From JAZNGX01 sp045576675 (GTDB taxonomy: Bacteria > Bacillota > Clostridia > Monoglobales > Firm-18), in the NCBI GenBank assembly GCA_045576675.1, contig JAZNGX010000180.1:1-7234 (forward strand): 7,234 nt of DNA, written 5' to 3'. The position numbers and the translations under genes were made by a program. Positions 1 through 6,266 of the stretch are shown here, in pieces (position 1 is the first letter of the stretch; the number at the start of each line of letters is the position of its first letter). Below the pieces are notes generated by a model, which ran no database searches, was not told the DNA's origin, and saw only the letters and a list, made by a program, of their open reading frames with translations.

Positions 1-1406
1 GCTACGATCCGACTTCCTATACCAAACATATTATTTCCAGTTCCTTTTGAAATACCAAGCTTGTATGCAGTATTAACATAAGGTGCATACCATTGTGTAT
101 TATCAACATCTGAGAACACCGCTTCTGTATGTTCTGCACCAATTCCCAATGCTCCCAGAAGCATCTTTATAAACTCTTCACGTGTTACATTGTCATTTGG
201 AGCAAACTGTTTTTCTGCTTTACCATTTATTATTTTTTTATCAGCTAATGCTATAATAGCTTCTGTTGCCCAAGATACACTGTCTATATCTTCAAATGGT
301 ACATTAATTTGTTCAACAGGCTTCGTTTCAGCAACAATATCACCTGACACTCTGTAGCTTCCTCCGCCTAAGCCTGAGCTACCGGAGCCACCTGAACCGC
401 CTGAACCACCTGAAACGCTCGGCTTTTGAACAGTTCCATTTTCCAATTGTTCAGCAGCTTTCTTTAAAGCTTCCTTAGATGAGTAATCATTACCTGCAAG
501 TGAGCGATACGTATTATTACTAAAATCAGAAACATCTAAATATGTTTTAAAGGCATTCATAATTTCTTTAACCTTTAAATATCCTCCCGGATATTTTACT
601 ACTGATAATATAACAGCCTCCTTAAGACTATCCTCCCACGCCTTTAAGGTGGTAATATTACGACCTTTAAGTCGACCGTTTATTTCATTAATAACACTAA
701 CATCTTCTTTACAATTATCAAACCAAATTCCAATATCATCAGGAATAACAATCTCATCCGAATAATTTGTAATAACTGATGCCTTTGATTCGTTCAACGC
801 TTGCATAAGCATAAAAGTGTTGTATAATTCCAACGCATCATTAAGCTTTGCGCGTTCTGTGCTAAGTGGTTGGCTTTTAACATATGCACAAAAATTACTT
901 AAAGCAGTTGAAACAGAAATATTGTTGTAATAATCCATATTGTTAGCAAATATATCACTGTTTGATAGGATTAGATTATCAAAATTAGTTTTGTCGTCTG
1001 CCTGAGAATAAGAATTCAACTGCGTTACAATACCAACAAATTCATCCGGATTTATGTATCGTATATCTGCATTCTCGACAGTTTTGTCAATAAATGAAGA
1101 CACATATACAGTGTACTTACCTGTGGGAGTACTTGTTGCCATTTTTATCTTTTGGTCTTCATATTTATTATCAGTACCTACAACAAACTGATTTACATAT
1201 AAAGAACTTTCCTCTATTTCCCCGCTGTTTAATACATCTTCCATGCTAAGTCCGGCATTGAAAATCTGAACCGCCATTCTTGAGCCGGAAGTAGCTTCTC
1301 CTGAAATTTCAATAGAACCATCTGCAAAGTTTTCGCTGACGCTAAGTGCAAAAACACTCATACTAATCATTGAAAATAGCACTAATAATGCAACTATTCT
1401 TTTCAT
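1..1406 (-). CDS. SLH-domain cell-surface protein, 3' end cut by window edge
   Basis: 468 complete codons are visible with no stop, so the gene runs off the left edge. Residues 1-20 form a signal peptide (MKRIVALLVL start, likely cleavage after VFA). Residues about 21-104 look like a beta-rich Ig-like domain. Residues about 115-325 are mostly helical, of no family I recognise, with weak internal repetition. Residues 332-350 are a Gly/Ser linker. A first SLH repeat spans about 368-425 (FEDIDSVSWA start, later FAPNDNVTREEF). A second begins at about 429 (FSDVDNTQWYAPYV) and is cut by the edge. SLH domains typically come in threes and bind pyruvylated secondary cell-wall polysaccharide, so the protein is probably held non-covalently on the wall. 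The start at 1406 is set by an AAAGGAGAGA ribosome site. The gene lies 42 bases downstream of the glycoside hydrolase gene, as the fourth visible gene of the operon. No catalytic domain is visible. A role as surface anchor or structural partner of the neighbouring secreted proteins is inference. Confidence 0.9.
   Translation of the reverse strand, partial: MKRIVALLVLFSMISMSVFALSVSENFADGSIEISGEATSGSRMAVQIFNAGLSMEDVLNSGEIEESSLYVNQFVVGTDNKYEDQKIKMATSTPTGKYTVYVSSFIDKTVENADIRYINPDEFVGIVTQLNSYSQADDKTNFDNLILSNSDIFANNMDYYNNISVSTALSNFCAYVKSQPLSTERAKLNDALELYNTFMLMQALNESKASVITNYSDEIVIPDDIGIWFDNCKEDVSVINEINGRLKGRNITTLKAWEDSLKEAVILSVVKYPGGYLKVKEIMNAFKTYLDVSDFSNNTYRSLAGNDYSSKEALKKAAEQLENGTVQKPSVSGGSGGSGGSGSSGLGGGSYRVSGDIVAETKPVEQINVPFEDIDSVSWATEAIIALADKKIINGKAEKQFAPNDNVTREEFIKMLLGALGIGAEHTEAVFSDVDNTQWYAPYVNTAYKLGISKGTGNNMFGIGSRIV
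357..413 (-). repeat. Gly/Ser linker-coding repeat in the SLH protein
   Basis: This stretch encodes residues 332-350 of the SLH protein, almost entirely Gly and Ser, including SGGSGGSGGSGSSG. The part at about 384-413 is a short tandem repeat of a 9-base unit (GGT TCA GGC type) with third-position variation. It separates the helical ectodomain from the SLH wall-binding region and is presumably a flexible spacer. Such low-complexity tandem DNA can vary in length between strains. Confidence 0.85.
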
Positions 1407-1413
1407 TTTTTCT

Positions 1414-1418
1414 CTCCT
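1414..1418 (-). promoter_or_regulatory. Ribosome binding site of the SLH gene
   Basis: On the minus strand AGGAG, within AAAGGAGAGA, lies 7 bases upstream of the ATG at 1406. This is a near-consensus Shine-Dalgarno sequence at good spacing, and it fixes the start. The signal peptide beginning at that ATG agrees. Confidence 0.85.
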
Positions 1419-1448
1419 TTACTTATCATAAATTTCTCCGTCTATATA

Positions 1449-3680
1449 TCATTCAATTATTACAACATCAGTAACAGGTGCATTATTATCGTCCCAACCA
1501 AACAACTTTATTTGATTAATCTGTGCAAGATTTTCAACCTCGATACTAAGCGTCTTTTTATTTGTAATCTCATCCGTTTTACCTACACAGATGGTTTTTA
1601 AACTGTTGTTGGAATATACTGCTCCGTACAAAGTGCTACGACTGTCATTACCTATATTAAGCACTGCAACGATAACATCACCTTCAGCAAGTTGTGACAG
1701 CTGTAGTTCATCTTTATCAGTACCATTCACCATCATTGTAATGTCCTTGCTGCCAAATGTTTTTGACTGAACAACACCATCATATACATAAATACTATAT
1801 GAACCCGATTTATCTAACATAAAATTAAAAGAATAATTACCCCAACCATCTGCTTTGCACTGGTCTGCATGCACTATTTTGTTCGTATTAATATCAACAA
1901 CCTTAAGTGCTACACGTCCGTTTTTATCGCTTGCAACACCGTCAACCGATACCTTTCCATCAAGATATGTAATCTGTGCCTGATTTAAATTACTGATTGA
2001 TGATTGCTTACACACAAGATATAAAGGTTTGTAGTCCAGTGACAATCTTGTTGTTGCTTTTAATTTTGTTCCATAAGCATCATACAGTTCAAATCCGGAT
2101 TCACGATGCTTCATAGATAAATCAAGCTGTAACGTTGCATTACCTAAATCCTTTACGCAAGGCACATCATCATTTGCGATAAGATTTACATTATATTCAC
2201 TTTCACTACAAGCCCACATAGCAAACACTTCTGTTCCATCTTCACGTCTGAAACGATAAATGTTATAACCTTTATGTACCTCATCTCGTTGTATGATTTT
2301 ATCAACAAAAGTTGAATTACCAATCAAATCAATCATAGCAGTATTCATCGCAAAGCCTTGTTTATAGTTATCATTAATATCAACTAAACCAAAATTATAA
2401 TTATGTGTAGAATCACCACTTCCGCTGTTTTTAAATTCATATTTAAAAATCTTGGAAGCTCTGCCATCTGCCTTTGCAATTATTGCCGTACGTGTATCAT
2501 AAACCGCCTGACTTTCTTCTGAAAATTCACGTCCTGCCTTAGTAACAGTTGAATAACCCGTTTCCGTTATCCATATATCTTTATCGTAACCATAAGCATT
2601 CATATATTTTTGTAATTCATCAATTACTTTTTCATAGGTTATAGTTTCACTGTATTCATCAAAAATATATCCATCAAGATACGGATACAAATGAACGCTG
2701 AATATATCCATATAGTCGCCTGCATTTTTCAACACCGTTGGAAGATACCACCAAGCATCAATTCTACCCTGAACCCATACACCTGCCAAAGCACCGCCAA
2801 TTACTGTAGCCTCAGGATTTCCTGCCTTTACGCCACGATAACCCGCCTTCAAAACCTCTGCATAATCACTTGCTTTATAATCAAGATACTGATCAGGTTC
2901 ATTGTATATTTCAAAATAGGTAATTCCCCAATCTTTCAAGGTTTTTGCCATAAACTTACAATAATTTTCATATGCAAGCAAAGCACTTTCAGTTGTTGGC
3001 ATAGCTATAGCACTATCACAATACAAGGCATTTGATTGTCCTAAAATAGCAAGAATTTCCAATCCATTATCCTTTGCATACTGCAAACCATTCAGCATAC
3101 GCTCCGTTAACTGATACTCACCTTCTGTGGTTTCGATTAAAGCCCACGAATAATCATCACGTATCATAGTAAAGCCTGCATCCTTAATCTGTGCCATATT
3201 GGGCTGATTATATATGTTTCCAACCTGTCCAAAGTGCGAGCAAACTGCGTACATATCATCCTTAACAGTCGCTGGCATCACAGTGATAAACTCATATTCC
3301 GTAGTTGAAGAACCACCATCAGCTGTAACAGTTGCCACAAATCTGAATTTTCCTCTTTCTTTTATGCTTGACAAAGCAACATCCTTTTTTGTAGTTCCCT
3401 CTGCACGCAAAACAGCAGTCATTGAATCTGACCATATCTTACGCCCATCCCCGGTTATTACTGATAGTGAAACAGAAATGCTTTTACGGTCAGTAGTATT
3501 ATTAGTATAAATGCACTGCAGATTTATCGGTTCATCTATATCGTAAATATTGTTTTTCACTAGCGGAACGATTTCAACTGCAACATCAGGCGTGTTTGTA
3601 TCAGAATAAACAACAACGGTACCTAACACTAATGTAATTACTAATAGAAAACTAAGCAGTTTTCTAAATATTATTATCAT
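1449..3680 (-). CDS. Secreted clan GH-A glycoside hydrolase (GH39-like) with Ig-like domains
   Basis: 743 residues, complete, ending in TGA. Residues 1-26 are a signal peptide, so the enzyme is exported. Residues about 32-136 form an N-terminal beta-sandwich. About 140-455 is a (beta/alpha)8 barrel: IRDDYSW at 173-179, EIYNEPD at 257-263 with probable acid/base Glu261, SVHLYPYL at 328-335, and WITETGYST at 370-378 with probable nucleophile Glu373. The NEP and TETG motifs on strands 4 and 7 are the signature of clan GH-A retaining hydrolases. About 456-557 is the beta domain that packs on the barrel in GH39-like enzymes. About 568-650 is Ig-like, and 655-743 is a C-terminal module resembling that of the upstream 840-residue protein. 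GH39 is the best guess by eye, but a GH5-type or unclassified GH-A family is possible and the substrate is unknown. There is no SLH, sorting signal or dockerin. It is third in the operon, 43 bases after the LamG protein gene. Confidence 0.9.
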   Translation of the reverse strand: MIIIFRKLLSFLLVITLVLGTVVVYSDTNTPDVAVEIVPLVKNNIYDIDEPINLQCIYTNNTTDRKSISVSLSVITGDGRKIWSDSMTAVLRAEGTTKKDVALSSIKERGKFRFVATVTADGGSSTTEYEFITVMPATVKDDMYAVCSHFGQVGNIYNQPNMAQIKDAGFTMIRDDYSWALIETTEGEYQLTERMLNGLQYAKDNGLEILAILGQSNALYCDSAIAMPTTESALLAYENYCKFMAKTLKDWGITYFEIYNEPDQYLDYKASDYAEVLKAGYRGVKAGNPEATVIGGALAGVWVQGRIDAWWYLPTVLKNAGDYMDIFSVHLYPYLDGYIFDEYSETITYEKVIDELQKYMNAYGYDKDIWITETGYSTVTKAGREFSEESQAVYDTRTAIIAKADGRASKIFKYEFKNSGSGDSTHNYNFGLVDINDNYKQGFAMNTAMIDLIGNSTFVDKIIQRDEVHKGYNIYRFRREDGTEVFAMWACSESEYNVNLIANDDVPCVKDLGNATLQLDLSMKHRESGFELYDAYGTKLKATTRLSLDYKPLYLVCKQSSISNLNQAQITYLDGKVSVDGVASDKNGRVALKVVDINTNKIVHADQCKADGWGNYSFNFMLDKSGSYSIYVYDGVVQSKTFGSKDITMMVNGTDKDELQLSQLAEGDVIVAVLNIGNDSRSTLYGAVYSNNSLKTICVGKTDEITNKKTLSIEVENLAQINQIKLFGWDDNNAPVTDVVIIE

Positions 3681-3688
3681 TGGCTATT

Positions 3689-3693
3689 CTCCT
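3689..3693 (-). promoter_or_regulatory. Ribosome binding site of the glycoside hydrolase gene
   Basis: On the minus strand AGGAG, within TTTAAAGGAGAAT, lies 8 bases before the ATG at 3680. It decides the start and agrees with the hydrophobic signal peptide that begins there. The 43-base gap to the upstream stop shows no hairpin with a T-run, so readthrough from upstream is expected. Confidence 0.85.
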
Positions 3694-3723
3694 TTAAAGC
3701 ATTAATATGTCTTTACCAATTAA

Positions 3724-6246
3724 TCATCTTATAACAAGCTCATCGGCTGCAGCCAGCATTGAACCAACTCCATCCCATAAGAATACCTTTACTTTGTTAA
3801 ACTCAGGTATATCGTGAGGAACTGTATCGCTTACTGTCACAACACCGGCAACAAGGTTAATAGTAGCTGTGTTTAACACAATCGGACAGTATGTAACATC
3901 AACCATAACATCATTATCATAATATGCAATTAACATATATGGTATCTGCTTATTTTCGACAGTATTCAATATGTTCATATTTACACTGATTTTCGCTCTG
4001 GCTGTCATATTTGCAACCTCAGCATTATTAAAATTAATCTGTGCATTATTTATAGTGCCCTCAACAACGCCCGGTGCAGTTTTAAAGCTTATTCTGCGGT
4101 CTTCACCAAGCTTCAAACCGTCATTATTAGCAACAGTTCTGTCAATATATAACTCGTAATTAGTATCAGTCTTCAGTTGTTCTTCAAATTTCAACGTACA
4201 AACCATACCTAAAACAGAATTAATCGCTTTAACTTTAATGCCGTTGCTGTCAACTATATAAATCTTATCTGCAGTTGCAGCATCAATATTGGCACCCATA
4301 TCTATAGAAAGCTTTGTTGCACTAACCGGAACATTATAGATATCCGTAATCTGTGTATCGTCGTAGTCATAAATCGCCATTTTATCATCAGGTGCAGTAG
4401 GCGTTGCATCAACATATCCGATAGAAATATCATCTACATAGAAGCCCTCGGTTCCATGATATCCCTTAAGAACAAATGTATCAGCACAAACAGCTGTATA
4501 AGGAACTCTTGCAGGCAATCCCACAGTTTCACCATCTTCTGTAGTTATAGTTGCAAGCACTTCTTTAGTGTCAATATTAATTTGCAATTCGCAGTTATAC
4601 CAAACACCATGCTCATAAGCACCAATCAATGTTCCGTTGGCAGTTATATTACCATTCTCGGAAAATTCTAACAAAACACGACCCGCCGACAGATTCCAAC
4701 CATTTCCAACACCAATCTGACAATGAGATATAGCTGTGTCAGAACCCTCGGCAGCTTTTATATTAGTTTTAAAATTAACCTTTAATACACCATTTATAAC
4801 AGCTTCATCAAAGGTTCGGTAGCTCCAAGCATTTGCGTCTTTACCGTTAATAGGCACGTAAAGCGAACTTCCATGCTGTTCATCAACCGTTACATCATGC
4901 AATGTACCAAGATAGCTGCCCCAATTCTCGGATGGGTTTTGAAAATCTGACTGATTAAATCCTTTACCTGTACCAGAAGCTTCTGAAGAAATATTACTTG
5001 TTTTTAAATTATCAATACTGAATTTTAATCCTGCTTCATTTTTATTTTGAAATAAAACACCCAAAATCTGCGAATTCTTTAGCGGATTAGTTATTACAGA
5101 AGCATTGTCGTATATTATTTCTGTACCATTATACTCAGCCATAAAGCTATTAGCTGTAACATCGTATGTCATCTTAACATGCGCCCACTGATTGTACACT
5201 ATTTCTGCATTACCAATAAGGCTTGAATTGAAAACATCTACAGAATTATTTGTACCTGTTTTTAGCATTACAGATGGTATTACTCCTTCATCTGCATAAT
5301 AATCAAATTCAGCAGCAAAAACACCTTGTGTAACCTCAGTATCTAAAGTGACCTCAGCATTAACGTTTCTGTCTGAGCCTAAAGCTTTAAGTTGTTGTGC
5401 AACTCCGTGTTCCCCACCAAAATCTATTAAACTGATTCCATCTGCTTCACGTGCAGCAGTAAAAGCAGGTGCAAGCTGACTGCACTGTGCAATGTTCAAA
5501 TTGGATAAATCACTGAAATAATTATCCGAAGGAACTATATTATTTCTTGTAACACGATTAATATTGACATCATCCACCAAAACAGTTCCCAATGATAAAT
5601 CTGAGCTATCAATTCCGGCACTTACAATTTGCATTTTCGTGCTGTTCTTGAACGTATATATTTCAGAAGGATTCTTTTGTGCCCCTATTAAAATATTCTC
5701 ACCTATTAAAGCATCATCCAAATACAAACTGAATGTGCCGGATTGTGTGTTTATACGAACAGTAATCAAATGCCAGATATCAGCACTAACTTCCATAGGT
5801 ACAATACTGTTTTTCACAAGAGCCTGACTAGCATTACGCAAATTATGTACTACAGTTGAAAGACCTGCCCCCGGTTGTATAACCAAGCTAAACACGGATG
5901 TTTTAAACTCATTTAAAAAATTAAGTCTTAATTTACCGGTTTCTGCAATTTTGGCTTTTAAAGAAACATCAACATATTCTTTATCTGAAATTGTATCGTT
6001 ATATTTATATCCAACACCGGCTCCATTTGCAGAAAGCATCAAAACATCATTGTTTCCTTCTTTTGTAACAGAAACAGAATTCGCATCACCTACAACGCTC
6101 CATACACTACCATCGATTTCGCAATCAGTAAAGTTTTCAGAAATCTCGTAGGTTATTCCGGAAATGCTCTCAGCACTAACATATGTAAAACACATACACA
6201 ACATTGCTAAGCTTATTATGAGTGTTAAAACTTTGTTTTTTTTCAT
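3724..6246 (-). CDS. Secreted protein with three LamG-like modules and a Big_5-type Ig domain
   Basis: 840 residues, complete, ending in TGA. Residues 1-25 are a signal peptide (MKKNKVLTLI start, likely cleavage after VSA). Three consecutive beta-sandwich modules of the LamG/concanavalin type follow at about 30-233, 240-418 and 430-612. Typical signs are an opening ENFTD with SVWSVVGD nearby, strands such as FSLYLDDALIGE and FMAEYNGTEIIYD, and closing VLVDDVNINRV, FSIDNLKTSNI and FYVDDISIGYV. Residues about 638-723 match the Big_5 (SbsA Ig-like) pattern: KLSIDMGANIDAATADKIYI, then TNYELYIDRTVANNDGLKLG and ISFKTAP. Residues about 730-840 are a C-terminal module ending in KVKVFLWD, also seen in the next gene. 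I see no catalytic motif, so binding to glycan or surface is the likely role; that is inference, because some LamG-fold modules are enzymes. It has no wall-anchoring signal of its own. It follows the CBM9 gene by 20 bases. Confidence 0.87.
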   Translation of the reverse strand: MKKNKVLTLIISLAMLCMCFTYVSAESISGITYEISENFTDCEIDGSVWSVVGDANSVSVTKEGNNDVLMLSANGAGVGYKYNDTISDKEYVDVSLKAKIAETGKLRLNFLNEFKTSVFSLVIQPGAGLSTVVHNLRNASQALVKNSIVPMEVSADIWHLITVRINTQSGTFSLYLDDALIGENILIGAQKNPSEIYTFKNSTKMQIVSAGIDSSDLSLGTVLVDDVNINRVTRNNIVPSDNYFSDLSNLNIAQCSQLAPAFTAAREADGISLIDFGGEHGVAQQLKALGSDRNVNAEVTLDTEVTQGVFAAEFDYYADEGVIPSVMLKTGTNNSVDVFNSSLIGNAEIVYNQWAHVKMTYDVTANSFMAEYNGTEIIYDNASVITNPLKNSQILGVLFQNKNEAGLKFSIDNLKTSNISSEASGTGKGFNQSDFQNPSENWGSYLGTLHDVTVDEQHGSSLYVPINGKDANAWSYRTFDEAVINGVLKVNFKTNIKAAEGSDTAISHCQIGVGNGWNLSAGRVLLEFSENGNITANGTLIGAYEHGVWYNCELQINIDTKEVLATITTEDGETVGLPARVPYTAVCADTFVLKGYHGTEGFYVDDISIGYVDATPTAPDDKMAIYDYDDTQITDIYNVPVSATKLSIDMGANIDAATADKIYIVDSNGIKVKAINSVLGMVCTLKFEEQLKTDTNYELYIDRTVANNDGLKLGEDRRISFKTAPGVVEGTINNAQINFNNAEVANMTARAKISVNMNILNTVENKQIPYMLIAYYDNDVMVDVTYCPIVLNTATINLVAGVVTVSDTVPHDIPEFNKVKVFLWDGVGSMLAAADELVIR

Positions 6247-6254
6247 CGTACAAT

Positions 6255-6260
6255 CTCCTT
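6255..6260 (-). promoter_or_regulatory. Ribosome binding site of the LamG protein gene
   Basis: On the minus strand AAGGAG lies 8 bases upstream of the ATG at 6246, inside the 20-base gap after the TAA of the upstream gene. It sets the start. The very short gap leaves no room for a terminator or separate promoter and supports co-transcription. Confidence 0.85.
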
Positions 6261-6266
6261 GTATTA

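Noticed and set aside
2691..3035. Plus-strand open frame of 114 codons
   Set aside because: It lies antisense inside the catalytic barrel of the glycoside hydrolase, has no credible domain or ribosome site, and is explained by the codon use of the real gene.
3214..3510. Plus-strand open frame of 98 codons
   Set aside because: It lies antisense to the N-terminal part of the hydrolase gene, whose signal peptide and domains are clear. No independent support.
3681..3723. Possible terminator or promoter in the gap between the LamG and hydrolase genes
   Set aside because: The gap holds a ribosome site and AT-rich sequence but no stem-loop with a T-run and no convincing -35/-10 pair. The same applies to 1407-1448 and 6247-6266.
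3971..6151. Four short plus-strand open frames (3971-4159, 4456-4671, 5564-5827, 5951-6151)
   Set aside because: All are antisense to the LamG protein gene. They are short, low in recognisable content and without convincing ribosome sites.
6187..6198. Possible lipobox cysteines in the signal peptide of the LamG protein (LAMLCMC, Cys17 and Cys19)
   Set aside because: The residue before each Cys is Leu or Met, not Gly, Ala or Ser. The VSA-E site a few residues later fits an ordinary signal peptidase I cleavage.
1449..6246. Dockerin, cohesin or LPXTG-type sorting signal in the two complete proteins
   Set aside because: I looked for duplicated calcium-loop motifs and a C-terminal LPXTG with hydrophobic tail and found none. 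Both proteins end directly after the FLWD-type strand.
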